Below, piece after piece: positions 26,410-35,144 of a stretch of 49,706 nt of DNA. The stretch comes from Spirochaetales bacterium (GTDB lineage Bacteria > Spirochaetota > Spirochaetia > SZUA-6 > RPPD01): the NCBI GenBank assembly GCA_016934415.1, contig JAFGSW010000045.1:1-49706 (forward strand), in the 5' to 3' direction. The position numbers and the translations under genes were made by a program. Positions within the stretch are counted from its first letter, which is position 1. Every line of letters starts with the position of its first letter. A model generated the notes under the pieces. It saw only the letters and a list, made by a program, of their open reading frames with translations. It was not told where the DNA came from and did no database searches.

Positions 26410-26427
26410 TTTTTCGGGAGGAAAGCC

Positions 26428-27051
26428 ATGGAGAAGGAAAAATCCGACATCAAGGCGAAGATCCTGGAGACCTCGGAGAGACTGTTCGCCCGGGGAGGTT
26501 TTGAGGGAGTTGCCATCGACGAGATCGCCAAAGAGGCCGACGTCAACAAATCCATCATCTACTATTACTTCACCAACAAGGAAGACCTGTTGGTCCACAT
26601 CATACGGAAACACCTGGAGGAGTTTGAGACGGTGTTCCGGAACATGCGCATCGGGCAGGCGGGCACCGTGCGCGAGACGCTCCGGGACATCATCGGCCAG
26701 GCGGTGGACTACATGTCCCGCCACGTGGACATCATCAAGATCCTCCTCCGGGAAACATTGATGGCGACGCCCAAGGCCACCATCGACCTCGTCCAGTTCA
26801 TCGATCCGCTCTGGAACCTGACCGAGGCGGACCTCAAGGCCGCTTTCCCCCGGGCCGGCAAGGTGGCCCCGCTGGACAGGCAGATCTTCATCAATCTCAT
26901 CATCAACTTCATCCTCGTTTTGGGATGGTTCGACTACAAAAAGGAGGCCGACGTGACCAGACTGAAAAACGCCTATATCGAGCGGGTGACCGACATCGCG
27001 GAGATGCTCATCCTTCCCCCCGCGCCCCGAAAGACGGAGGGACAGCGGTGA
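26428..27051 (+). CDS. TetR/AcrR family transcriptional regulator
   Basis: 207-residue TetR regulator. The N-terminal DNA-binding domain is clear: ILETSERLFARGGFEGVAID, EIAKEADVNKSIIYYYF and TNKEDLLVHII in order. The C-terminal ligand-binding part is not recognisable and probably senses a hydrophobic molecule, judging from the RND exporter it is coupled to. GGAGG lies 6 bases before the ATG. Its stop overlaps the GTG start of the exporter gene (GTGA). It most likely autoregulates through the dyads at 26374-26404. Confidence 0.93.
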   Translation: MEKEKSDIKAKILETSERLFARGGFEGVAIDEIAKEADVNKSIIYYYFTNKEDLLVHIIRKHLEEFETVFRNMRIGQAGTVRETLRDIIGQAVDYMSRHVDIIKILLRETLMATPKATIDLVQFIDPLWNLTEADLKAAFPRAGKVAPLDRQIFINLIINFILVLGWFDYKKEADVTRLKNAYIERVTDIAEMLILPPAPRKTEGQR

Positions 27052-29963
27052 AAAAGATCCCGGACCTGTTTATATCATTCATCCAGAAGGGGAGCCTCTG
27101 GATCATCATCGGCACCGTCGCCCTGGTGTTCGGTTTCTCCCTCCTCATCGTCACCCTGCGGTTCGAAAACGACATGACCGGGTGGGTGGACCGCGACTCC
27201 TCCATCGGCCGCATGCCTTATTACATCAACGACCGGTTCGGCAGCAACACTCCGCTCCTGGTGGCGGTCGACTGCGGTGACGTCTTTACCGAACGGAACC
27301 TGAACCGGTTGAAAACCTTCACAGACGAACTCTCCCGGTTGAAAAACGAAACGGGGGAAGCCGTCGTGGAAGCGGTCACTTCCCTGGCCAATGTGGAGGA
27401 CATCACCGCCGTGCCGGGCGGCATCCAGGTGGAAAAGCTGATCCGCTATCCCCTGCCCTCCGATCCGGTGGCCCTGGCGGCGATAAAAGACCGGGTATTG
27501 TCCAAGAAAAACTATTCGGGCACCATTGTTTCGCGCGACGGCAAGATCGCCCTGGTGGTGGTCAAGCCCCGCATCAATCTCAAGGCGGACATGGTGGCCT
27601 TCCGCGTCAAGGAGGCGGCCCAGCGTGTCTTTCCGGACGATGCCTCCCTCTATTACAGCGGCAGCCCCTTCCTTTTAAACTCCATCGCCCAAATCGTTCT
27701 CCGCGACCTCGTGCTGCTGGTACCCCTCGTCACCGTCCTGGTGCTGGGTATCCTGTTTCTCTCTTTTAGAACCTTGCGCGGCGTGGTCCTGCCGCTTGTC
27801 ACCGTCCTCTGCTCCACCGGGTTGATGATGGGCGTCATGGCCCTGGCCGGCACGGCCCTCAACGTGTTGAGCTCGGCGGTGCCGGTCATCCTCATCGCCG
27901 TGGGGAGCGCCTATGGCATCCACGTGATCAACGCCTACTATGAAAACGCCCGTCGCCTCCTGGACAGGAAGGAAATCGTGGCCGCCACCTTAAGGGAGGT
28001 GGCCCTGCCGGTTCTGATGGCGGGGCTGACCACCATGGTCGGGTTTCTGTCCAACGTCATCTCCGACGTGAAGCTGATCAAGACCTTTGGCCTGTACACA
28101 GCCGTGGGCGTGGCCTTCGCCGTCGTCATCGCACTCGTCTTCATCCCGTCCGTCCTCCTCCACCTGCCGGTCAAACGGGGACCGGCGGCCGGGAGGCCTG
28201 ACCCCGACGGAGCGGCGCTCGCGGAACCGGGCCGTCTTTCGCGCCGGCTGGCCGGGATTTTCGGCGCCAAACCGTGGCTGGTGATCGCCGGGTTCGCCGC
28301 GGTCACCGTCGGCGTTTTCGCCTGGAGCGCCCGCCTCACCACCAAAGTGGACATGCTGGGCTACTTCAGCGAAGCTTCCGAGCCGCGGACGGCCAGCCGC
28401 TTCATCAACAAGCACTTCGGCGGATTCAACCCCCTGAACGTCTATCTCAAGGGGGACATCCAGAACCCCGACGTCCTGAAACTTTCCGTCATGATCGAGG
28501 AACGCATCCGCTCCTTCGGCGGGCTCTCCGATCCCAACGGTCCCGGCGACGCGGTCGCCGAGCTCAACAATGCCATGACCGGCGCCTACACCATACCGGA
28601 GACCGAGGCCGAGGTGCAGAACCTCTGGTTCTTCATCGAGGGGCAGCCGAACCTCTCCGGCATGGTCACGGAAGACAAAAAAGAGGCGCTGCTCTCCGTT
28701 CTCCTCCCCAGCCTGGACGACGGTTTTGTCAACCGTCTCTTCTCCCACGTCGATTCCTACCTGGCGGCCTACGGAAATGACATACATGTCATGGCCAACC
28801 GGCCGGGTAATCCGTACGCGGCCCAACTGTCCGCCGTGATGGTGCACAACCTGCTTTCCCGCGAGGGCCTCCCCGCGGAGCGGGAGCGGGTAAACGCCGC
28901 CGTCACTCTTCTGCAGTCACGGCAAGCAGCCGCGCCTTCCGCCCCGGACCCGGCCGCCGTCACCTCCTACCTGACGGGCGACGAATCCGAGATCCCGCTG
29001 GACCAGGCCCAGGCCGCGGCCCTGGCTAAAGCGCTCCGGGGCCTCACCTCTTTGACGAGTGAGCGCATCCATTCCATCCTGCCGGCCGTCGTGGGAAATA
29101 ACGACGGTTACGATCAAGAGGACATGGACGCGCTGGCGCGGAGCCTCGCCCTTCTGGTCAAGGATGGAGCCCGACGCCGGACGGCGGCCCTCCTCAGCGA
29201 CGCCCTGACGGAACAATTCCCCGGGCTGGCCAAAGTCAACCGCGCCTCGCTCGGCTACGCACTGGCGCCGCTCCTTTGGGAGACCATCCCGGTGCCGTCC
29301 GCCGAGGCGCGCGACATAGTGCGCACGACGCCGATCGCGGCCGCCGAACTGACCGGCAACGCGGTGATGCTAGAGGGAATCCGCCGCAGCATTTTCTCAA
29401 ACCAGATATCCAGCGTTCTCCTGGCCCTGGCGGCGGTCTTTATCCTCAACTGGATCACCTTCCGGTCGCTGAAACGCGGCCTCATTTCCCTGACGGCCGT
29501 CACGGTCACCATCCTGATCAATTTCGGCATCATGGGAGCCTTCAGCATCCCGCTGGATTTCGTGGGGGCCCTCATCGCCAGCGTGGCCATCGGCACCGGC
29601 ATTGACTATTCCATCCACTTCATCAGCCGTTTTTCCAAGGAAGTGGAACGACGCGGCGGGGACGTCCGCACCGCCTACGCCGCCACCCTTTCCTCCACCG
29701 GTCGGGCCATCGTCTTCAACGCGCTCTCCGTGGGCGCGGGCTTCGCAGTGCTCTGTTTCTCCAATGTCATCCCCTTCCGGACGGCGGGGATACTCCTGGC
29801 CGTCACCATGCTCTCAAGCAGCCTGGGAGCCATGACGCTCCTCCCGGCCGTGCTGATCGTGACCGGGGCGTTGAAAAAAAAGATCGCCGTTCCGCGGACG
29901 CGGGACTCGGCCGCTCTCTCAAAACCGAAGCCGCGGGACACGCTTCCCGCGGACAACTTGTAA
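27048..29963 (+). CDS. MMPL/RND family exporter
   Basis: 971-residue RND-type membrane transporter (MMPL/hopanoid-exporter-like). The first membrane segment is at residues 15-40. A periplasmic loop and a five-segment block (about 215-375) with VGSAYGIHVINAY follow, then a seventh segment near 405. A second periplasmic loop carries an unusually long helical insert (about 600-750), and a final five-segment block with ASVAIGTGIDYSIHFISRF ends the protein. GTG 27048 is chosen because GGAGG precedes it and it overlaps the TetR stop. Cargo is probably a lipid or other hydrophobic compound; the LolA-like and beta-barrel genes just downstream suggest delivery to the outer membrane. Confidence 0.9.
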   Translation: MKKIPDLFISFIQKGSLWIIIGTVALVFGFSLLIVTLRFENDMTGWVDRDSSIGRMPYYINDRFGSNTPLLVAVDCGDVFTERNLNRLKTFTDELSRLKNETGEAVVEAVTSLANVEDITAVPGGIQVEKLIRYPLPSDPVALAAIKDRVLSKKNYSGTIVSRDGKIALVVVKPRINLKADMVAFRVKEAAQRVFPDDASLYYSGSPFLLNSIAQIVLRDLVLLVPLVTVLVLGILFLSFRTLRGVVLPLVTVLCSTGLMMGVMALAGTALNVLSSAVPVILIAVGSAYGIHVINAYYENARRLLDRKEIVAATLREVALPVLMAGLTTMVGFLSNVISDVKLIKTFGLYTAVGVAFAVVIALVFIPSVLLHLPVKRGPAAGRPDPDGAALAEPGRLSRRLAGIFGAKPWLVIAGFAAVTVGVFAWSARLTTKVDMLGYFSEASEPRTASRFINKHFGGFNPLNVYLKGDIQNPDVLKLSVMIEERIRSFGGLSDPNGPGDAVAELNNAMTGAYTIPETEAEVQNLWFFIEGQPNLSGMVTEDKKEALLSVLLPSLDDGFVNRLFSHVDSYLAAYGNDIHVMANRPGNPYAAQLSAVMVHNLLSREGLPAERERVNAAVTLLQSRQAAAPSAPDPAAVTSYLTGDESEIPLDQAQAAALAKALRGLTSLTSERIHSILPAVVGNNDGYDQEDMDALARSLALLVKDGARRRTAALLSDALTEQFPGLAKVNRASLGYALAPLLWETIPVPSAEARDIVRTTPIAAAELTGNAVMLEGIRRSIFSNQISSVLLALAAVFILNWITFRSLKRGLISLTAVTVTILINFGIMGAFSIPLDFVGALIASVAIGTGIDYSIHFISRFSKEVERRGGDVRTAYAATLSSTGRAIVFNALSVGAGFAVLCFSNVIPFRTAGILLAVTMLSSSLGAMTLLPAVLIVTGALKKKIAVPRTRDSAALSKPKPRDTLPADNL

Positions 29964-29977
29964 GGAGGTGTGTACTC

Positions 29978-30727
29978 ATGAAACGTTCGCGATTCCTGTT
30001 GACGGCCTTTCTGTTCCTGGGCGCGACGGCCGGGCTCAATGCCGAAACCGGCAATGAAATCCTGGCCAAGGTCGAAAACGCCCTCACCGGCCCTGAAGAC
30101 TACGAGGCCACCGCGGTCATGACCCTGGCCGACACCGGCGGCGGACGGAAAGAAACGCGAGAACTAAAGATCTGGATCGCGGGAAATAACAAGCGGGTGA
30201 TCAAGTTCCTCTCCCCCGCCGGCATCAAGGGCATCGGGCTCCTGTCCGTGGGGGAAAACTCCATGCACCTGTACCTGCCCGCCCAGAACAAGATCAGGAT
30301 GATCTCGGGCTCCGTGAAGAACGAAAACTTCCAGGGCACGGACTTCTCTTATAATGAAATGAGCTCCTACGAATATCGCGACGACTATTCGGCGGTCGTC
30401 CAGTCCGAAGACGCGGACGCCTGGACTCTCCTTTTGACCAAGAAACCCGGTTCAGAACGGGAGTATGAAAAATTGGTCATGACGGTCGATAAGAAGGATT
30501 TCGTGCCGCGCCGCATTGAGCTCTTTAGAAACGGCGCGCCCGCCAAAATCCTCACCATTTCCGAGGTGCGGACCGAAGGCAAGTATCTGGTGCCCACGGC
30601 CATCAGGATGGAAGACGTGGCCAAGAAACATTACACGGAAATGACTCTCCAGGACCTCGCGTTCGATCAGGGTCTGGAAGGCAAGGACGTCTTTTCCAAG
30701 CGTTTTCTCAAGAAACGCGTTCAGTAA
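29978..30727 (+). CDS. LolA-like outer-membrane lipoprotein-sorting protein
   Basis: 249-residue periplasmic protein. After the signal peptide (ending GLNA) the mature part matches the LolA-like family annotated as outer membrane lipoprotein-sorting protein: MTLADTGGGRKETRELKIW, then RVIKFLSPAGIKGIGLLSV and LYLPAQNKIRMISG, and a later FVPRRIELF strand. It should bind hydrophobic cargo in its half-barrel. These proteins typically accompany RND exporters of this type. AAGGAGG lies 9 bases before the ATG and the gene begins 14 bases after the exporter gene. Confidence 0.88.
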   Translation: MKRSRFLLTAFLFLGATAGLNAETGNEILAKVENALTGPEDYEATAVMTLADTGGGRKETRELKIWIAGNNKRVIKFLSPAGIKGIGLLSVGENSMHLYLPAQNKIRMISGSVKNENFQGTDFSYNEMSSYEYRDDYSAVVQSEDADAWTLLLTKKPGSEREYEKLVMTVDKKDFVPRRIELFRNGAPAKILTISEVRTEGKYLVPTAIRMEDVAKKHYTEMTLQDLAFDQGLEGKDVFSKRFLKKRVQ

Positions 30728-30741
30728 AGGGGGACGGCCGT

Positions 30742-32157
30742 ATGAAGAAGCTGCTGGCACTCTTCGCCTGCCTGTTCATTCTGGGCGGGCCGGTCTTCTC
30801 CGTGGACGTCGGCGGTACGTTCACCGCCGACGGACGGGTGGCGCTGGAAGACGGGGATTTCCTCTTCGACCAGGTGTACGGAAAACTGACGTTCGAAGGG
30901 CAGGTGAGCGACCATCTCCTGGCCTCGACGGCCTTGAGCCTGCGCCTGTTCAACAACCCGATCGGCGGCGCATCCCATTCCAATGTCCTGGGGGTCGATG
31001 AGCTGAGCCTGCTCTACTCCGTCGAGCCATTGGAAATCGGGCTGGACCGGGCCTACTTCACCTATTCCGATCTGTTCGCGCCGGGCCTGGATCTCACCGT
31101 GGGAAAACAGCGCATCCCCTGGGGCGTTTCGGACACGCTCAACCCGACGGACCTCCTGAACCCGCTCGACTTCTCCGATCCGTTCGCGTTCGGAAAAAAA
31201 TCGGCCTCCCTGGCCGCCCTCCTCACCTACACCGTTCCCTCTGATATCTTTTCCATTCAGCTGGTGTACGAGCCCTATTCGCATCCGGCCCGGCTCAACG
31301 CCCTCATGTTGGACGCGGTGCGGGCCAATATGGACTCGGTATTGGCCGTAACCGGTTTCAATCTTCTGCCGGACAACTCGGGCGGTTGGACGGAAACCGC
31401 GGACACGCCGGAATTCAACATTAAAAACTCTCTCTACGCGGCCAAACTGTCCTTTTCGGTCCCGCGGCTGGATATCTCCGCCAATTTCGTTTCACGGCTC
31501 AATGACATTCCGTACGTGAAAAGCATCTCCTTCACGGTCGACGATCCCATGTCTCCGACCTCGTTAGAGGGGAAGGCGTATACCTTCGCCTATTACCGCG
31601 AGTACGAATGCGGCCTGGACGCCGCCTGGGACCTGGGGTTCATGGTGCTCCGCGCCGAGGGAGCGTTGTTTTTCCCGGAAGGCGACATCGAAACGACGAC
31701 CTACCTGAACGCCATGCCCACCGCCACCGCCACGGCGGTCTCCGCCGATCCCTACGTGAAATACACCGTTGGATTCGATTCGGACCTGGGCGCCGGGTTT
31801 TACCTGAACGTCCAGTACAACCACGGCTTCTTCAACGAGCGGGGCAACGACGGTCCGGAACGCCTCCAGGACTACCTGGTGGTGCGCCTGGAGCTCTCCG
31901 TGCTGGACGATACGTTGAAGTTCGGATTGACCGGCCTGGGCAACGTCAACAACGTGTACGACGCGTTCGGCGCGTCCGATTTCTTCACCTACATTGTCGA
32001 CAACGGCGGGTACATGGGCGGGTTTGACATCGAGTACAAACCCTCGGTCAGCGTGTCCCTGAAAGCGGGCGTCATGCTGTTCGACGGAAATAATTGTTCC
32101 ATCGCCCGGATGAAGGACAATGACCTGGTCTTCGCCTCATTCGAGTATCATTTTTAA
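30742..32157 (+). CDS. outer-membrane beta-barrel protein, DUF1302-like
   Basis: 471-residue exported protein with signal peptide (MKKLLALFACLFILGGPVF). The mature sequence alternates short amphipathic strands with turns, contains the family-like TVGKQRIPWGVSDTLNPTDL segment and ends with a terminal phenylalanine after FASFEYHF, the usual barrel-insertion signal. It resembles DUF1302/porin-type barrels encoded next to RND and LolA-like genes. I infer that it is the outer-membrane exit or receptor of the same export route. It starts 14 bases after the LolA-like gene and is followed by a strong terminator. Confidence 0.8.
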   Translation: MKKLLALFACLFILGGPVFSVDVGGTFTADGRVALEDGDFLFDQVYGKLTFEGQVSDHLLASTALSLRLFNNPIGGASHSNVLGVDELSLLYSVEPLEIGLDRAYFTYSDLFAPGLDLTVGKQRIPWGVSDTLNPTDLLNPLDFSDPFAFGKKSASLAALLTYTVPSDIFSIQLVYEPYSHPARLNALMLDAVRANMDSVLAVTGFNLLPDNSGGWTETADTPEFNIKNSLYAAKLSFSVPRLDISANFVSRLNDIPYVKSISFTVDDPMSPTSLEGKAYTFAYYREYECGLDAAWDLGFMVLRAEGALFFPEGDIETTTYLNAMPTATATAVSADPYVKYTVGFDSDLGAGFYLNVQYNHGFFNERGNDGPERLQDYLVVRLELSVLDDTLKFGLTGLGNVNNVYDAFGASDFFTYIVDNGGYMGGFDIEYKPSVSVSLKAGVMLFDGNNCSIARMKDNDLVFASFEYHF

Positions 32158-32178
32158 TCGAACGGTTCATGCCTCCTC

Positions 32179-32214
32179 ACGGGGGAAGCGGGCTTCTCGC
32201 TTCCCCCGTTTTTT
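32179..32214 (+). terminator. strong Rho-independent terminator of the TetR-RND operon
   Basis: A perfect 12-pair GC-rich stem (32179-32190 with 32198-32209), a 7-base loop and a T6 run at 32209-32214. It lies 21 bases after the barrel gene and closes the operon that starts at 26428. Confidence 0.93.
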
Positions 32215-32269
32215 GTAGAAGAAGCGGCCCACGATCGAGGTAGAGCGAAAAAAAATATTCCCGGCGTTT

Positions 32270-32473
32270 TTATAGCAGTGTCCGCAGGATAAACATGCCG
32301 GCCGCGGTCGCCGCCATGAGGACGGTTGAGAAGGGCGCCCAGCTGCACTTGGATCTATAATTCAACCTGCTTTTCTTCGAGGCCCTGGGGCTGGGAACGA
32401 GGGTGACCGCCCCGAAAAAAGCCGTAGCGATGCCGGCGATCAATAAAACCGTATGCAGCGTCGATGAATCCAT
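32270..32473 (-). CDS. small two-segment membrane protein, unknown
   Basis: 67-residue hypothetical protein with two hydrophobic segments (TVLLIAGIATAFFGAVTLV and FSTVLMAATAAGMFILRTLL) separated by a basic loop (RASKKSRLNYRSKCS), giving a hairpin with both ends outside. A very good ribosome binding site (GGAGGA, 5 bases before the ATG) supports that it is real. No family recognised. Confidence 0.6.
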   Translation of the reverse strand: MDSSTLHTVLLIAGIATAFFGAVTLVPSPRASKKSRLNYRSKCSWAPFSTVLMAATAAGMFILRTLL

Positions 32474-32567
32474 AAAAATCCTCCGGTTGTAGGAATTCTA
32501 GCAGCGAAAAACTAAATCTGGACAACCCAAGGGTCTTTCGCCGTAACGTCCAGTAATTTTAAGGCGA

Positions 32568-32972
32568 TTACTGTTTCAATTTTTCCAGGATTTTATCCGC
32601 CACGATCGACGGATAGCTTAAATAAAGGGACACGCCAAGATCGGATAAAATATTTCTGCCCACCATCTCCTGACCGACACACATGTCGCCCCCCTTGATA
32701 TCCAGGATAAACAATGCCTCCCGCTTCGAGCCTCCGGTCGATCCTGTAATCCAAAGAAAATATGTATTCGCACCTGTTTTCGTATCTTTGCTTTTATACA
32801 GGCACTCGAAAGAAAAATCTTTCGGCGCTTGCGGAGAAAATTCCGATTCGATCCCTGAGAGAACCATTTGTTTGTCCTGTGGCTCAATCTCATAGACAGG
32901 CTCGGATCGTTTTTCACAAGCGATGATGATAACCACGATTGCACAGAAAATGAAGCCGATCGCTCCTTTCAC
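32568..32972 (-). CDS. putative lipoprotein, unknown function
   Basis: 134-residue protein with a lipoprotein signal: GTG-initiated MKGAIGFIFCAIVVIIIAC with Cys19 as the lipidated residue. The mature part is mixed alpha/beta and ends KILEKLKQ; no family recognised. The GTG start at 32972 is preceded by GGAGG 5 bases upstream. A longer frame from 33035 would put 21 residues before the signal and is unlikely. It shares direction with three other small genes (32270-34045). Confidence 0.65.
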   Translation of the reverse strand: MKGAIGFIFCAIVVIIIACEKRSEPVYEIEPQDKQMVLSGIESEFSPQAPKDFSFECLYKSKDTKTGANTYFLWITGSTGGSKREALFILDIKGGDMCVGQEMVGRNILSDLGVSLYLSYPSIVADKILEKLKQ

Positions 32973-33056
32973 ATTTCCCTCCTCTTCCTTAACGGTCGGA
33001 CGATTCGTCAGTCGTTCCGCAACTTCCCGCACCACCGGCCCGGAGCTCGCCGCATC

Positions 33057-33404
33057 CTAAACGAGCAAGGCGATGACGATCGCCGCGGCGAACGACGCGA
33101 TCACGAACGAATAATAGAACGCGCCGATGCGCTTGTATTCCGGCTTTCCGTTCTTTTCGACGACCTTGAAATCCAGCCAGGATTTCGTGAATACTTTCGT
33201 CTTGGCACGGTAAACGAAATGAACGATCAGGGCGAGGGAAAGAAAGACAAGCACCCACACGGCCGTTCTTACAACGCCGAAGATAAAAAGGGAAGCAACG
33301 ACGATACCGATTAAAAAAACAATCTTGACTACTTTAAACCAAGCGGGTTGGAGCGTATGGCCCTTGATGAATTGTACGTCTTTTTTCAAGTCCCTCAGCT
33401 GCAT
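33057..33404 (-). CDS. small integral membrane protein, unknown
   Basis: 115-residue membrane protein with three predicted segments (VVKIVFLIGIVVASLFIFGV, TAVWVLVFLSLALIVHFVY and YYSFVIASFAAAIVIALLV) and a charged middle loop. No family recognised. AAGGAA precedes the ATG. It begins 17 bases after the methyltransferase gene and is probably on the same transcript from the promoter at 34098-34126. Confidence 0.7.
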   Translation of the reverse strand: MQLRDLKKDVQFIKGHTLQPAWFKVVKIVFLIGIVVASLFIFGVVRTAVWVLVFLSLALIVHFVYRAKTKVFTKSWLDFKVVEKNGKPEYKRIGAFYYSFVIASFAAAIVIALLV

Positions 33405-33421
33405 CGTCTTCCTTCATAACT

Positions 33422-34045
33422 TTATTGCTTTCGACACCTCACGAAAAAATGCCCGTGTCTTCTCCCCTCCCAAAAATCGATGATCTCCCGGATATTCAGA
33501 ATGGTGAACTCATCCAATAAGGACGAAACGTCGTCGAAATCAAGATACGTGTACGGTACGTCGACCTCCGGCCCTTCGGTCTTGAGCAGGGTATGATCGT
33601 CGATTCTCCTGTCCGCGAAAAGCCGCCACGCGTCGCTCTTCGTGGAGTTGAGCGTCACGAACAATTCACCGCCGGGTACAAGCACGCGGCGGATCCTGGC
33701 AACGACCCGGCGCAAACCTTCCAGGTCGGTGTGGTAGATCGAATGAAAGGCGACGACGCAGTCGATAGCGTCCTCGGCATACGGCAGGTCGAGCATGTCG
33801 CCGACGGCGGTCTCGACGCGGAGGCCGAGCTCGGCGACGCCCTCCTTCGACAGGTCGAAGGCGCACACGTCAAATCCGTTCTGCGCCAAAAAAATCGCGT
33901 TCCGGCCCAGACCGCAGCCCAGATCGAGCGCGCGCCGGAGCCCCTTGGCGCGCCATTCGAGCCCGACCGGCAGGAACTCCGGAACCACAGTTTTCCAGTA
34001 GTCGCTTGCGTTCGCGTCCCAGTTCCAGGCTTTGGATTCGATCAC
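33422..34045 (-). CDS. class I SAM-dependent methyltransferase (TehB-like)
   Basis: 207-residue methyltransferase. The cofactor-binding motif I is LDLGCGLGRNAIFLAQNGF, followed by the acidic VCAFDLS strand, GDMLDLPYAEDAIDCVV and LVPGGELFVTL. The overall order resembles TehB-type and other small-molecule methyltransferases; the substrate is unknown. The start is GTG 34045 with GAGGGA 10 bases upstream. A divergent promoter pair lies between it and the gene at 34188. Confidence 0.85.
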   Translation of the reverse strand: MIESKAWNWDANASDYWKTVVPEFLPVGLEWRAKGLRRALDLGCGLGRNAIFLAQNGFDVCAFDLSKEGVAELGLRVETAVGDMLDLPYAEDAIDCVVAFHSIYHTDLEGLRRVVARIRRVLVPGGELFVTLNSTKSDAWRLFADRRIDDHTLLKTEGPEVDVPYTYLDFDDVSSLLDEFTILNIREIIDFWEGRRHGHFFVRCRKQ

Positions 34046-34097
34046 CGGATTACGGTCCCTCGTTTTAACTCAATCGGATATTCCTGACAATGATCAG

Positions 34098-34126
34098 AGT
34101 ATACCGATTTTATTCCTTCGCCGCAA
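34098..34126 (-). promoter_or_regulatory. promoter of the methyltransferase transcript
   Basis: On the minus strand TTGCGG (34126-34121) and TATACT (34103-34098) are 17 bases apart, about 50 bases before the GTG start at 34045. It is back to back with the plus-strand promoter at 34142. Confidence 0.65.
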
Positions 34127-34141
34127 TTACTCTCTGTAAAT

Positions 34142-34169
34142 TTGAAAACCGCGACGATTACGTTATAAT
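34142..34169 (+). promoter_or_regulatory. promoter of the LVIVD gene pair
   Basis: TTGAAA at 34142-34147 and a perfect TATAAT at 34164-34169 with a 16-base spacer. AAGGAG and the ATG at 34188 follow directly, so the leader is very short. Confidence 0.8.
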
Positions 34170-34187
34170 AACCGCAAGGAGAAGAAA

Positions 34188-35144
34188 ATGATGGGAAATC
34201 GGCTTTTCAACAGGGTCCAGAGCGCCTTTTTCTCGCCGCTCACGCTCGGAGCCATCGGCCTCATGTTCCTGAACGACCAACTGCTAAAGTGGGTCCACAT
34301 CCTGCCGGGTTTCCTCACGGGGAAGCTGAGCGACGTCGCCTTCCTCTTTTTCGCTCCCATCGTCCTGGCTTACCTTTTAAGGGCGGGCAGTCGGTTCAGG
34401 CTCTTCATCGCCTTCGTTCTTCCCGCGGTGTTATTTACGGCCGTCAACTGCCTCCCCGAGCTGTCGCGCATCCTGGCCGGAGGCTTAAGCCTCTTCATCC
34501 CCTCCCGGCTCTGGTGCGATCCGCTCGATTTGATCGCCCTCCCCGTCATGCCTTTCTCGCTCGCTTTCATCCTGACCAGGCGCCCGGCCGCGCCGACGCT
34601 TTCCAGCCCGCGGACGAGGCTCGCCGAGATCGCCCTCCTCGCTTCGACCTCCTTCGTCTGCGTCGCCACCTCCCCGGCGCCGCCCGTCCTGTACGAGCCG
34701 GTGTACATGAGCTGGAACGATTTCCGCTCCGCGGTGAAGGTCCTCCCGCCCGAGTCGATCGGCAGGCGGGGCAAAATTTACGTGAAGGGCGATTACCTGT
34801 ACGTCAGCGAGCCCAACCGCGGGATCCACGTCATCGACGTCCGCGATCCCGCCCGTCCCGCGGCACGGGCGTTCTTCCGCGTGCCCGGCAATCTGGACGT
34901 GGCCGTCAAGGGCTCCGCCCTCTACGCGGACAGCTTTACCGACCTCCTCGTCTTCTGCCTGGCCCAGGAGCCGGAGGATTCCTTCCTGGTGAGGCGCATC
35001 GAGAACGTGTTCCCGTACGATCCCGGCCAGACCCTCGGCGAGGGCGAATTCATGTCCAACACGCGGAACGTAGAAAAGAACAAGGGGGTCGTTATCGCCT
35101 GGCGGCAAATCATGGAAGATCCCTGGAAGGAGGGACGCCGATGA
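34188..35144 (+). CDS. membrane protein with LVIVD-type repeats
   Basis: 318-residue protein. The N-terminal half has four hydrophobic segments, including PVMPFSLAFILTRR (residues up to about 165). The C-terminal half carries beta-propeller-like LVIVD repeats: GDYLYVSEPNRGIHVIDVRD is a complete unit, followed by GNLDVAVKGSALYADSFTDL. Only two or so repeats are present, too few for a full propeller, so the protein may complete a fold with the partner encoded next. AAGGAG lies 6 bases before the ATG. The stop overlaps the start of the following gene (ATGA). Confidence 0.75.
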   Translation: MMGNRLFNRVQSAFFSPLTLGAIGLMFLNDQLLKWVHILPGFLTGKLSDVAFLFFAPIVLAYLLRAGSRFRLFIAFVLPAVLFTAVNCLPELSRILAGGLSLFIPSRLWCDPLDLIALPVMPFSLAFILTRRPAAPTLSSPRTRLAEIALLASTSFVCVATSPAPPVLYEPVYMSWNDFRSAVKVLPPESIGRRGKIYVKGDYLYVSEPNRGIHVIDVRDPARPAARAFFRVPGNLDVAVKGSALYADSFTDLLVFCLAQEPEDSFLVRRIENVFPYDPGQTLGEGEFMSNTRNVEKNKGVVIAWRQIMEDPWKEGRR

